Below, piece after piece: positions 44,605-54,400 of a stretch of 64,000 bases of DNA; within the stretch, counting starts at the first letter, position 1, and the number at the start of each line of letters is the position of its first letter. Source of the DNA: Ailurus styani (lineage: Eukaryota > Chordata > Mammalia > Carnivora > Ailuridae); assembly GCA_002007465.1 (NCBI GenBank), contig LNAC01000036.1:1438881-1502880 (forward strand), written 5' to 3'. The notes under the pieces are model-generated. The model was not told the DNA's origin. It ran no database searches and saw only the letters and a program-made list of their open reading frames with translations. The position numbers and the translations under genes are program-made.

Positions 44605-44950
44605 AAAATAAAAAAGAATGACGTACTGATACAACATGGATGAACCATGGATGAACCACAAAAGCATGTGTGTGTGAGAAGCCATACATAAAAGAACACA
44701 CAGTACCTGACATTCATACGAAACGTTCAGGAAAGGCAAAGCTACAGAGATAGAAAGTAAATTAGTGGTTGCTTAGGGACTGGGAGTGGGAATGAGGATT
44801 TACCATAAACTGGAATGAGGGGATCTTATTGAGATGATTAAAATCTAAAACTGGATTAAGGTGGTTAAATAGGTCAGTACATATGCTAAAAGTCATTGTT
44901 GTACTCTTATAATTAGCAAATTTTGTAAATAAAGTATACCTTGACACATT
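44605..44950 (+). mobile_element. L1M 3'-region fragment
   Basis: GACGTACTGATACAACATGGATGAACC, 'AGAAGCCATACATAAAAGAACACACAGTACCTGACATTCAT', 'GGCAAAGCTACAGAGATAGAAAGTAAATTAGTGGTTGCTTAGGG', 'TACTCTTATAATTAGCAAATTTTGTAAATAAAGTATACC'. Typical old L1 ORF2 end and 3' UTR. An 11-base tandem repeat (ATGGATGAACC) sits at about 44637. Confidence 0.85.
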
Positions 44951-45034
44951 TGCTAAAAATTGGAAATTTGTCAAATGTAAAAAGAATAGAGAATAGAAAG
45001 GGTATTAAAAGGTACAAACTTCTAGTTATAAAAG

Positions 45035-45235
45035 AAGTCAGTCATGGGGTGGAATGCACAGCACAGAGAATTTGGTTAACAATATTTTAACAACCATGAT
45101 GACAGACAGTACCTAGATTTATGATGGTGACCACCTAGTAACCTACAGACATGTTGAAACACTAGGTTATACACCTGAAACTTATACAATATTGTATGTC
45201 AATTATATTTCAATAAAAGAAAGAAAGAAAAAAAG
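45035..45235 (+). mobile_element. L1M 3'-UTR end
   Basis: TCAGTCATGGGGTGGAATGCACAGCACAG, 'GACAGACAGTACCTAGATTTATGATGGTGACCACCTAGTAACC', 'AGGTTATACACCTGAAACTTATACAATATTGTATGTCAATTATATTTCAATAAAA', followed by a (GAAA)n tail. Confidence 0.88.
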
Positions 45236-45283
45236 AAAGTTAAGAAGTACCTTTTTGGTGAGATAAAAAGAATCATTCATTCT

Positions 45284-45477
45284 GGAACACCTGGGTGGCG
45301 AAGTCAGTTGAGCATGTGACTCTTGGTTTTGGCTCAGGTCATTATCTCAGGGTTGTGAGATCAAGCCCCACATCGGGATCCAAGCAGAGTCAGCTTGGGA
45401 TTCTCTCCTTCTCCATCTGCCCCTCCCCCCCACACTCGTTCTCTCTCTCAAATAAACAAATAAATCTTTAAAAAAAA
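45284..45477 (+). mobile_element. Older CanSINE copy
   Basis: GGAACACCTGGGTGGCGAAGTCAGTTGAGCATGTGACTCTTGG head, 'TCTCAGGGTTGTGAGATCAAGCCCCACATCGGG', CATCTGCCCCTCCCCCCCAC middle, AAATAAACAAATAAATCTTT tail. The GACTCTTGGTTTTGGCTC head is of the older SINEC subfamily. Confidence 0.92.
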
Positions 45478-46058
45478 TCATTTGTTTGGTCTTCCTTAAG
45501 TATGCAACGAATTAAGAAACGGCAAGATTCTTTCTGCCCTCCTTATAAGACTATCTACACACAACTGTATTTTTCCTATGTGAAATAATTTGTTTGTGCC
45601 CATTATCCTTTAGAACATGGCTACCTTGTTTGAACTGCTTTTCTTGGGCAATTTCCAGAACCTAGATTTTTCTGTTGTTTGTCCATTGACTTTTTAATTC
45701 TTAAGTTCTTGACAATGAGGAGTCAATATGTGCTAAAGATTTAAAAATACCGGACAAGACAAACAGACCTTCTTTGCTCGCTGAGTTTGAGTGAAATCAG
45801 ATAGAGGTGGGGGTGTAGTTAACACTGTTGCCACAAGATAGAACTTAATGATTTTCATTGAACTTTCTCTCCGAGGCGGTTAAGGCACATGCCGCATGGC
45901 CTGTGTTTCCATTTCTCAGGCACAAAAGAACAAATGGGACAAGGCATCATGATAATACCGTTAGGTCCTCTAAAGAACCATGATAGAAATTCTACACTAC
46001 AGAGAATAAGCCCTTTCCAAAGAATATTCAGAATAAAATTAAGAGGAGTGGCAGCATT
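45478..46058. other. Unique sequence, nothing recognised
   Basis: No element recognised. The frame 45889-46305 runs through the MER5A that follows and is chance. Confidence 0.4.
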
Positions 46059-46263
46059 CTATAAATCAGTGTTCTCAAAGTGGGATCCCCAGAGAAGGAG
46101 CAACAGCAACCCCTGGAAACATAGGGGAAAAAATGCAAATTCTTTGGCCATACCAGAGACTTGCGGAGTCAGAAACTCAGGTTGGGAGCCAGACATACAC
46201 ATATTAAAAAGCCTCCTAGGTGATTTTGATCCATGCCAAAGTTTGAGAGCTACTGCTATCAAC
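46059..46263 (+). mobile_element. MER5A hAT-Charlie MITE, full length
   Basis: CAGTGTTCTCAAAGTGGGAT at 46067 to 'AAAGTTTGAGAGCTACTG' at 46255, exactly 189 bases, the usual size of the family, with both terminal inverted repeats. Inner words 'ATGCAAATTCTTTGGCCATACCAGAG' and 'AAAAAGCCTCCTAGGTGATTTTGATCCATGC'. The 8-base flanks CTATAAAT and CTATCAAC agree at 6 of 8, as expected for an old hAT target duplication. Confidence 0.9.
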
Positions 46264-46264
46264 A

Positions 46265-46388
46265 TGAGTGCACAGTGTGGGATAGGATTCCTGATACTGG
46301 ACTAGCAATGCGAGCCACATTTTTATATAATCTATTTAACTTCTCTGAGCCTCGATTTCCTTGTAAGTTAAATGGGGGCTATCGAGCC
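46265..46388 (+). mobile_element. MIR SINE fragment
   Basis: ATAATCTATTTAACTTCTCTGAGCCTCGATTTCCTTGTAAGTTAAATGGGGGCTATC is a good MIR 3'-half match. Its 5' half is weaker. Confidence 0.78.
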
Positions 46389-46391
46389 CAC

Positions 46392-46975
46392 GTTCATTTC
46401 CTACTGCTGTCATAACATATTCTCACATATTTAACAGTTTAAGTAACACAGATGTCCTTTCTCGCAGTTTCCATGGGTTGGCAATTCAGGCACAGGACGG
46501 CTGAGCTGCATTCTCTGCTTCAAATCTCACAGGGCCAACATTAAGGTGTCTGCCATCTAGGCGCTTATCTGGAAGCTCTTAGGGAAATATACATTCTCAA
46601 GTTCATTCAGGTTTTTGACAGAATTCCATTCCCTGTGATTGCTAGACTGAGGTCCTGGCCCCCTCCATCTTCAAAACCAGCAACAGAGCATCAAATCCTT
46701 CTCGTGATTTGAATCTCTCTGGCTTCCTCTTCCGCCTTTCTCTTCTGAGAAAAGCCAGAGTAAGTTCTTAGCTTTTGGGAGCTCATGTGATTATACTGGG
46801 ACGACCCTGGTAATTTAGAATAATCTCCCTATTTTCAGATCAACTGGTTAGTAACCTTAATTGCATATACAAAGTCTCTCGGCTCTTTAAGATAACAAAT
46901 CTATAGGCATGTATGTCATCATATTCCCAGTGTACAGTCTTCTTGGGGGCCATAATTTTGCTTACCACAGAACCC
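46392..46975 (-). mobile_element. MaLR LTR (MLT1-like)
   Basis: CGTTCATTTCCTACTGCTGTCATAACATATTCTCACATATTTAAC, 'TTGGCAATTCAGGCACAGGACGGCTGAGCTGCATTCTCTGC', 'TTAAGGTGTCTGCCATC', 'GATTATACTGGGACGACCCTGGTAATTTAGAATAATCTCCC', end 'TCTTGGGGGCCATAATTTTGCTTACCACAG'. Reverse MLT1-type solo LTR, long form. Confidence 0.88.
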
Positions 46976-48172
46976 ACCCTGTAGATCCCAAAAGAGCATC
47001 ATACATCATGCAAGTATATAGATACTTTGGAAGAGATGGGAGTATAGGAAACTGAGTACCCACTTTAGTGTTTCTTTGAGAAAAGTGGTAGTAGACTGAG
47101 AGTTATCTTTTCTTAATATGTTACAAATAAAACCTCTTCAGCTGACGACTATGATTTACCTACTTCTTGGAGCTCTAGAACCATTTCTCTCGCTGAGCAT
47201 AGGTTAATGTAGGAATATGACCGGATAAAAGACAGTGCCATAACAAGGAGTAAGATTTATTGTTGGAAGAATAATATCATAGGATCAGGCCATGGGTGAG
47301 TTTAAAAGGTCCAGCACTAGCTCTCTTAGATTTCAGAGTTAGATTCTCACCAGTCACTAATGAGAGGTAATTTGGCCTGAAGATCTATGCTTTAAACTCA
47401 ATCTCACATAAAACTCAGTGATACCTAAAGAACAACTTATAGGCAGTGGAAATAATATACTCTGTAGTCTTCTTTTGCATACTTTTCAAACAAATTTAAT
47501 CAATGTGATAAATACACATGGGTAAAAACAATAAAAATTAAAGCTAGGATGGACATTATAAAATATAAACTTTTCTGTCCTTTCCCAATCTACCATCTAG
47601 ATCTATCCATTCCCTACGGGGAACCAATTTTAAGTTTTTAAAATGATTCCTTCTGGTTATTATTTGGAGGTTTCTTTTTAAACCCCTAAGTCAGAAACTT
47701 TCATCAGGTGGAGACTAATTTCTTTTCTGGGATAATGGTGGAGCCATATGCCCCAAGTCCTTTTAAATTTCCTGTCAAACCATCTTCCTTTGGTCTCTGT
47801 CATTATCCTCCAACTGCTTTTAAACATATTTATAAAACATGGTACCTATGAAATAAACAAGTCTTTTAATTTGTTTCCCCAAATATACAACCACAAAATT
47901 GTAAATTGCCTCCACATTACATTATAGGATGCATTCTTAGTGAAAGTTGCATGGAGATTGCAATCTTTTCATAGTTGTATATGTTTTATGAAGGATATGC
48001 AAAAACGTACAAATATGTATCCAGAAAAAAATGCATTCAACTTTCAGGTCAATATTAAAGAAGAACTTAAGCTTGAGGTTGTGTTATTTTCCTAACACTT
48101 TGCTTCAATATGCTCTTATTTGTGATCTTAGCATTTGCATTCCTCATTCGACTGACACTGTGAAAATGTTAC
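46976..48172. other. About 1.2 kb unique sequence
   Basis: AT-rich. No repeat family, exon or RNA gene recognised. Confidence 0.42.
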
Positions 48173-48290
48173 CGTTTTAACAAACATTTATTGAACACTC
48201 TTGGATGTTTCATCTTTTCTAGGTATAAGGATATGGCTAAGAAGGAGTCAGACGAAATCCTTGACTTTGTAGGGTTTACATTCACCACCC
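48173..48290 (+). mobile_element. L2 3'-end fragment
   Basis: GTTTTAACAAACATTTATTGAACACTCTTGGATG, 'TCTAGGTATAAGGATATGGCTAAGAAGGAGTCAGACGAAATCCTTGACTTTGTAGGGTTTACATTC' follows the L2 consensus order ('AACAAATATTTATTGAGC ... GACAAAATCCCTGCCCTC'). Confidence 0.7.
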
Positions 48291-48852
48291 AGAGATGTCA
48301 TGGTATGGTAGGAAACAGACAAACCAAAACCTTTTGGAATCTTCTGACTCCGACATGTTATCCAATTCCAAACCTGCCATCCATCATTGGGTTCCTACAG
48401 GCAAAGGGATTAATCTCTCTGAGTTTTTAATTCTCTGACTGGAATGATCCTGGGACTATCTCCTTCTTTCAGGTAAGCATCCCACAAACAGGACATAAAA
48501 CAATATTAAAGTAAGTCCTAGGTTGTTTTACAAAGAATGAGAATTTTTTAAAGGTAATCAAAGAAAAACAGAGTATGTCAAAAGCTGAAAAAATACGACG
48601 TACATATAAAGACTGAGAAAAGCAAACTGACTTTAATATCAACTAACACCAACTGACTTAGGGATATTAAAAGTCACCAGTAAAGAAGGCCTACGAGGTA
48701 CAATGTTGCTTACAGACCATCTCCTAGATTGATAGGCATGGGTAGGGGACAAGGACGTACCTACAAATCTGGTTTGACACGATGCTGGTGGTACTTAAGG
48801 TAAACTGCATTTGGCAAGGACTTTCTTCTTTCTACTCTATACACAAAATTAC
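48291..48852. other. Unique sequence, nothing recognised
   Basis: Contains TCCTTCTTTCAGGTAAGCAT at about 48459-48478, where acceptor and donor consensus words overlap. No exon can be built from it. Confidence 0.38.
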
Positions 48853-48981
48853 TTTTTTTTTTTTTAAAGTAGACTTCACGTCCAGTGCAGAGCCCAACAC
48901 AGGGCCCAAACTTACAACCCCGAGATCAAGACCCAAGCTGAGATCAAGAGTCTGATGCTTAAACGACTGAGCGGGTGTCCC
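48853..48981 (-). mobile_element. Short CanSINE form
   Basis: T12, AAAGTAGACTTCACGTCCAGTGCAGAGCCCAACACAGGGCCC, 'AACTTACAACCCCGAGATCAAGACCC', 'GAGATCAAGAGTCTGATGCTTAAACGACTGAGC', head end GGGTGTCCC. Old and diverged. Confidence 0.87.
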
Positions 48982-50089
48982 AAAAAAGAACCTTTTGAGG
49001 AGATGATATAATTTAGAAATCCAAGCCTATTATATCTGCCAACCCCTTGGGTACCATTGCTGTCTCTGTGCTAATCATTACAGTCAATGAATCATAGAGT
49101 TGTATGCTGCCCCTGTTTCAATTAGTGGGCTTCTTGATGTGGAAGAAACCATGGATTGGAAAAGCCTTGCTCTTTTAGTGCTCTGGATAAATACGCCTGG
49201 GGTCAGAGCAGTCCTGACAGTCTGTTTTCTAAAATGCACTCTTTCCTTACTGATTGAATGCATTATTTCATAGAAGTCCAGAGAGGAAAAGTAACGTTCC
49301 CAAGGCCCCTGAGGGAGGCAGAAGCCGGGGATGTGATGCCAGGCAGCCACAGTTTTCTGAGCTCTCCTCCTATACATGCCACCGAAAGAATAGAGAAGGA
49401 TACATTTGCCAATGACCAGCTTTTACTACTGATGACCCTTATTTCTCATACGCATTAAAGTATTTATAATTGCAATGTTCACTACCAGTGCCTCTTTATT
49501 ATTCCCACACTGATTCCGCCCCGCCCCCGCCCCCAGAATACCGAGATACACCAAGACAGCAAATTTGAGGAATGGCCCAGGAAAATAAAGAACATGCATT
49601 ATTCGTGTTCCAGAAACCATGAGTCCAAATCCTTCATTTACTCTCTGTCCTCTTCAGAGCTTTTACTCAATATCCGAGTACCGTGCCATCAGAGCTTGAG
49701 ATCCATACTGATGATTGCATAGATACGTTGCATGCTCTGCTGTTTCTTGATTATAATTGAGTCACTTACACAAATCTGAGTAAAGGCAGGAAATCAACCA
49801 TTTGTGATGAATAGTTCCTGCAAATTGGTTGTAAGACTACATTTTATAAATGTAGATTAGTTAAGAGTTCCGATTTTCAAGAAGAGCCCTACAAGGTAGG
49901 TATATTATGCGATCTCACTCAGTAACACATTCATTGCATACAGGGAGGGTGCCCGAATGTCCCCGTATGTCCAGAACAGTCTTAGTTCATACCTGTTTCC
50001 CTGCTATTCTGGTTAGTATTTGTCTTAGACCAGAATATCTGAGTTAGGAAGACAAATTACATGGTAATCCTGTACAAAGTACAAATAAC
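48982..50089. other. Mostly unique; weak MIR trace
   Basis: TATTTCATAGAAGTCCAGAGAGGAAAAGTAACGTTCCCAAGGCCCC at 49262-49307 suggests a reverse MIR. A C-rich CCGCCCCGCCCCCGCCCCC run lies at about 49516-49534. No gene recognised in the frames at 49084-49620. Confidence 0.38.
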
Positions 50090-50340
50090 CTAGCACTCAA
50101 AGGGTAGCTCAGCCTTTTAGGATTGGTTCAGGTCTAAGAGTCAGGCACTCTTGAGTTTCATCTCAGTTTTGTAATCTTGATAAAGCTTTTTTTTTTTTAA
50201 TTTCTCTCGGGTTCTGCTTCTTCATAACAAAAATGTAAAAAAGCTGGCTCTGACTTCCACATTAAGATTGCTGTAAACATTCATTAAATCCTGCACACAT
50301 CATACCTGAAATATTGCCTGGTATGTAAGGTTTTGAGTAA
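50090..50340 (+). mobile_element. MIR SINE
   Basis: AGGCACTCTTGAGTTTCATCTCAGTTTTGTAATCTTGATAAAGC, T11, 'GTTCTGCTTCTTCATAACAAAAATGTAAAAAAGCTGG', 'GATTGCTGTAAACATTCATTAAATCC', 'CCTGGTATGTAAGG'. Diverged MIR with an internal T-run expansion. Confidence 0.65.
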
Positions 50341-50850
50341 AAGGAAGATGTACACTATAGGTAGATAAAAGCAAGGAAACCTGAGATCCCCTCTTTTGGC
50401 ATTTGCCTTTGAAAAGAAATTCCACTTACATTTCAAATAAACACAAGGGGCACACCCTACCCTTCCCCCTCAAAACATGCAATTAGTAATACTACTTAGT
50501 TTCATAAATAGAGAAGGATACATATATAAAAATAAATAATAGTAATGGTCAGAGGATTTCTGGCCAAACAGCACAAAGGAAACTTGTTCCCTTGAAATCT
50601 TCGCCTGCAAACTCTATCCCTTCATAATCCCAGCTCTGCCGACCATCTCCTCCTTCTTTTTCTATGAGCCTTGCAGGAGGCAAAGCATGACCACTTCTCC
50701 ATGTGTCTGTGTCAGAAACCAGTGTGTCATGAGCTGCTGCACTTAGAAAGGTTCCCACCCCTCTGTGACCGATTGAGCTGGTTGCCCCAGAGAACAGGAT
50801 ATGAATTCTCAGGACTTTAAGTTTCTCCTTTGATGATAAACAATACTCAG
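50341..50850. other. Unique sequence upstream of the exon-like block
   Basis: The minus-strand frame 50549-50758 (69 residues) has rather gene-like composition but no recognised family or splice sites. GTTTCTCCTTTGATGATAAACAATACTCAG at 50821-50850 would be the acceptor tract for the following block; its pyrimidine run is short. Confidence 0.35.
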
Positions 50851-51056
50851 CTTCAATGAAGGGAGATTTGCAGAGACTGATGGACCCAAGTCAGCCCTTA
50901 GACGCTCCATCTTCCCCAGCAACTTCTTGCTCCTTTTCTCCTGAGAAGCCAGTAGCTTATTACCGTTTCTCATCTGGATTCAACCTTTCAATTACTGACC
51001 GTGATACCACTAATTGTGTTCAAGCTTGCTTCCAATCTAAAGATCTACATATGGAG
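50851..51056 (+). other. Exon-like open segment with strong donor site (candidate coding exon)
   Basis: A 206-base segment between an acceptor-like ACTCAG (ending 50850) and ATGGAG|GTAAGT, a perfect donor consensus at 51057-51062. One frame is open throughout and stops only 11 codons past the donor, at 51090-51092. Within the segment it reads 67 codons after an in-frame ATG at 50856, including MKGDLQRLMDPSQPLDAPSS, SPEKPVAYYRFSSGFNLSIT and TTNCVQACFQSKDLHME. An internal exon would start in phase 1 and end in phase 0. No repeat family matches. I do not recognise the protein and see no partner exon in the window. It could be a real exon of a large gene, an old pseudo-exon, or chance. Confidence 0.3.
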
Positions 51057-51269
51057 GTAAGTATCAAATACCCATGCTGCTTTTTCTTTTAATTTAAACA
51101 CAAAATGCCACTTGAAAGATACTTCAATAATAGGCATTTTATAGTCTTCCATAAATACTTTATCTCGAAGAATATGTATTTCTGCAGCATGATCCTAATG
51201 TAATTTTGTATGTATATATTTCAAAGAGTCTAATTGACTTTAACTAGTATTTATAGAAAAAGTTGTGTG
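51057..51269. other. Unique sequence
   Basis: AT-rich and stop-rich after the GTAAGT word. Nothing recognised. Confidence 0.4.
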
Positions 51270-51486
51270 TGTGTTTTTTGTTTTGTTTTGTTTTGTTTCT
51301 TAGAGAGAGAGCACACATGCACAAACAGGGGTGAGAAGCCAAGGCAGAGGAAGAGAGAGAAGCTTCAGCAGATTCCACGCCCAGCTCAGAGCTCAACACA
51401 GGATTCCAGCTAATGACTCTGAGATTATGACCTGAGCCAAAATCAAGAGCCACACACTTAACCAATTGGGCCACCCACACGCCTCC
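51270..51486 (-). mobile_element. Old diverged CanSINE
   Basis: TTTTGTTTTGTTTTGTTTCTTAGAGAGAGAGCACAC, 'CCAGCTCAGAGCTCAACACAGGATTCC', 'GACTCTGAGATTATGACCTGAGCC', 'AAAATCAAGAGCCACACACTTAACCAATTGGGCCACCCACACGCC'. Every diagnostic block is present but mutated. Confidence 0.85.
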
Positions 51487-51680
51487 AAAAAAGTTGTTTT
51501 TAATTTTTTTTATTTTAAACAAACATATTAGTTACTATAATTTCCTGGGTTAAGGTATTTGGAAATAAATGTAGTGAGATATTTTTGCTTTCCTTTTTAG
51601 ATAAAACCAACCATCCCCCTAACGATATGAAAACCCCCTTTGAAAGAAAGTGCGACAATATATATGTATTATTTATAATA
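51487..51680. other. Unique spacer
   Basis: AT-rich, no element recognised, ending in the TA target of the next transposon. Confidence 0.4.
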
Positions 51681-52008
51681 CAGTTGACCCTTGAACAACA
51701 GGGGATTAGAGGCACTGACTCCTGCACAGTCAGAAATCTATGTATAATTTCTGACTCCCCAAAACTCTGTGAATTGCTCATTGTTGACCAGTAGCCTTCC
51801 TGATAACATATACAGTCAATTAGCATATATTTTGAATATGTATATATACTGCATTTATAATAAAGTAAGCTAGAGAAAAGAAAATGTTATTAAGAAAATC
51901 ATAAGGAAGAGATAATACATTTATAGTACTATGCAGTATTTATCAAAAACAAATTCACATGTAAGTGGACCCATGCAGTTCAAATCCATGGTGTTCAAGG
52001 TTTAACTG
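51681..52008 (-). mobile_element. MER2 DNA transposon (Tigger-related MITE)
   Basis: 328-base pogo-type MITE with both terminal repeats (CAGTTGACCCTTGAACAAC at 51681; the right end reads GTTCAAGGTTTAACTG to 52008) and TA on each side (51679-51680, 52009-52010). Inner words 'AGTAAGCTAGAGAAAAGAAAATGTTATTAAGAAAATCATAAGGAAGAG' and 'CACATGTAAGTGGACCCATGCAG' are MER2-specific. Non-coding; moved by Tigger transposase in the past. Confidence 0.95.
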
Positions 52009-52010
52009 TA

Positions 52011-52075
52011 TATGATATATATATGCATTTGTATATGCATATATACATATATATGTATGTGTGTACACACACACA
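52011..52075. repeat. TA/TG-rich simple sequence
   Basis: Tatatgatatatatatgc through CATATATACATATATATG to GTGTACACACACACA: imperfect alternating purine-pyrimidine stretch directly outside MER2. Confidence 0.85.
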
Positions 52076-52299
52076 GAATCCACAAAATTAACCATTAACC
52101 CTTTCCAGCCCACAAATCATCCTGTAATGGCCAATGAAATTTCCCATTTTTCTGGTAACCTATACAGGAGGATACCTAGATCCGCATTATAAAATTTTTA
52201 GAAGTTGAGTGGAAGAACAAAGTCTTCCAGCCTGAGAGCAAAAGGTCTAACGTGGCATACAAAAAGCTGCAGCGTGTTTAAGGGGTAGACGAGGGCAAC

Positions 52300-53020
52300 A
52301 CTGTCACACAGTTGTTCAAACAAAGTAACTGATGCTGTCCTTGACGACTCGCTATATTTTCCCACAATGCCGCAGCCAAATCATCATCCAATTTTGTCAC
52401 TTCTCCTTGCAAAATACACGCTAAGACCTTGGTTAAAGTTGTCATCATTCCACGTTTCCTAAATTGCTTTCCTGCTTCTAATCTTCACCCCTTAGATGAC
52501 TTTCAACAAGGCACACAGAGCATTCCTTTCAAAACAGGATGCTAAAAATGTTTCCAATAGCTCCCTGTCTCACTCAGAGTGGAGGTCAACACCCTAACTG
52601 CATGACAGGCCTTCAACTAAGGTTGCTGGACTTAGCAAATAAAAATACAGAACACATAGTTAAAAATACAGAACACTTGTCCCGAACTTGAGCAAAACGT
52701 GCCTTCTGACTGTTCCTTTATGTCTATGGTACTCACTATCTACCACCTGAGAAGAAAGAGGCTGCCGGTGAACAGGTCTGGGCTGAGGGACTATTCAAGT
52801 ATCTTCTGATCAGGAAGTCCCTTCCTAACTAGCACCTATCATAATACTTATCACCATCTCATCTGAAAGATGATTCTATAAAGTATTGTAACATCTCTCT
52901 TACCATTAGAATCTGTAGCTCCCATAAGGCAGAGAATTTGATTTCTAATCACTGTGCCAATAATACCTAGAATATTGTCTGGTACAGAGTAGGAACCTAA
53001 TAACTGATTTGATGAACACA
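52300..53020 (-). mobile_element. L2 LINE, reverse orientation, in two parts
   Basis: Part one (52300-52620): CACTTCTCCTTGCAAAATACACGCTAAGACC, 'GAGCATTCCTTTCAAAACAGGATGC', 'CAATAGCTCCCTGTCTCACTCAGAGTGGAGGTCAACACCCTAACTGC'. Part two (52690-53020): 'CTGTAGCTCCCATAAGGCAGAGAATTTGATTTC', 'CACTGTGCCAATAATACCTAGAATATTGTCTGGTACAGAGTAGGAACC'. The order and strand fit one L2 copy, with about 70 bases of uncertain sequence between. No open frame. Confidence 0.72.
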
Positions 53021-53059
53021 TGTTTTTCGAGAGACTCAAGTATAAACAATGGACATATT

Positions 53060-53284
53060 AAAAGTTTCAACGCGGGCGCCTGGGTGGCTCAGTGGGTTGG
53101 AGCCTCTGCTTTCGGCTCAGGTCATGATCTCAGGGTCCTGGGATCGAGGCCCGCATCGGGCTCTCTGCTCAGCAGGGAGCCTGCTTCCCCCTCTCTCTCT
53201 GCCTGCCTCTCTGCCTCCTTGTGATCTCTCTCCCTCTGTGAAATAAATAAATAAAATCTTAAAAAAAAAAAAAAGTTTCAACGC
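53060..53284 (+). mobile_element. Full-length CanSINE with perfect target-site duplication
   Basis: GGGCGCCTGGGTGGCTCAG, 'GGGTCCTGGGATCGAGGCC', CT-rich middle, AAATAAATAAATAAAATCTT, A tail. Exact 14-base flanks AAAAGTTTCAACGC at 53060-53073 and 53271-53284. Differs from the other young copies by only a few bases. Confidence 0.97.
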
Positions 53285-53714
53285 ATTGTTCAGTCCTTGG
53301 AAATAGCAGAACCACGATCAGAAGCCATTAAATCCAGCCTCTTGACCACTACTCAATTTTTGTTGTTAGGTTTGAAGTGGGAAATAGAGGTCTCTTCCCT
53401 GTGCCGTCTAGATCTCTGTTCTTTGTCTATTATTCATGGAAAACATTCTTTCTCTGGGATAAACAACTCATGAATTGAATTTTTCTTACTTCTTATTACA
53501 TGACACTGTTTAGAGTCCTCAATTTTCTCATACTTCAAATGGATCAGAAAACAAGGAAGTGGTGTTGATGGCTTTTGTGTTTAGGGTGACACTGACAACC
53601 AAAATACAATCTTAATGATATTTACCATCTAACTCAATAACCATTCTCATGTGTAGTCTACTACCATCAGCCTGCCAGAAACTCATCAGAATGGGAATGA
53701 GAGAAAAAGAAGGA
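53285..53714. other. Unique sequence, nothing recognised
   Basis: No repeat, exon or RNA gene recognised. Confidence 0.42.
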
Positions 53715-53764
53715 AAAAAATGAGTATAATTCCATAATCAAAAAATGAGTATAATTCCATAATC
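53715..53764. repeat. Perfect 25-base tandem duplication
   Basis: The unit AAAAAATGAGTATAATTCCATAATC (53715-53739) is repeated exactly at 53740-53764. Two copies only, in otherwise unique sequence, so a recent slippage or local duplication. Confidence 0.96.
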
Positions 53765-53974
53765 ACAATTCCAGCAACTATGCCGTTCTAAAGTAAGCTT
53801 TAATTTACTTTGAAAGTAAATATTATTTCAAAATATTCTAACACAAAAGTAGAAGCTAAATTTTTCATTTACTAAATGAAGAAAATTAATTTAATATATT
53901 TATTTAATGTATTTGTGCTTTATCTGCAAGATGGAATATTACAGTTAACTATTTCTCTGTACACTCACCCCATA
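53765..53974. other. Unique AT-rich spacer
   Basis: No element recognised. Confidence 0.4.
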
Positions 53975-54194
53975 AAGGAGCTTAACTGATTTTTAAAAAA
54001 ATATTTTTATTTATTTATTTGACAGAGAGCACAAGTAGGCAGAGCGGCAGGCAGAGGGAGAGGGATGGGCAGGCTCTCTGCTGAGCAGGGAACCCGGTGT
54101 AGGGCTCGATCCCATGACCCTGGGAGCATGACCTGAGCCAAAGGCAGTCACTTAACTGACTAAGCCACCCAAGTGCTCCGAAGGAGCTTAACTG
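53975..54194 (-). mobile_element. CanSINE with target-site duplication
   Basis: TTTTATTTATTTATTTGACAGAGAGCACAAGTAGGCAGAG, 'GGGCTCGATCCCATGACCCTGGGAGCATGACCTGAGCC', head end degraded (CCACCCAAGTGCTCC). Exact flanks AAGGAGCTTAACTG at 53975-53988 and 54181-54194. Confidence 0.95.
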
Positions 54195-54292
54195 TCTTAA
54201 GGAAGCCTTTTCAACCTGAACATTTCCCTGAGAGAGAAGGAATGTTGAGTTCTCCTTAGAGATGTGAATGTGGCTAATACGTCATGCTCTCT

Positions 54293-54400
54293 TATTTTTA
54301 ATTGAAGTATACCTGACACACACAATTATATTACTTTCTGGTGTACAACAGAGTGATCTGACATAACATACATCACGAAATGCTTGGCCTAAGCTTCCCA
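54293..54400 (-). mobile_element. L1M 3'-end fragment
   Basis: TTATTTTTAATTGAAGTATACCTGACACACACAATTATATTACTTTCTGGTGTACAACAGAGTGATCTGACATAACATACATCACGAAATG is the reverse of an old L1 3' UTR. Confidence 0.82.

Noticed and set aside
45889..46305. 138-residue open frame
   Set aside because: It runs through unrelated unique sequence and a MER5A element, so it cannot be a single conserved coding region.
49516..49534. Short C-rich GC-box-like run as a possible promoter
   Set aside because: Isolated run of about 19 bases in AT-rich DNA. No CpG island and no downstream exon.
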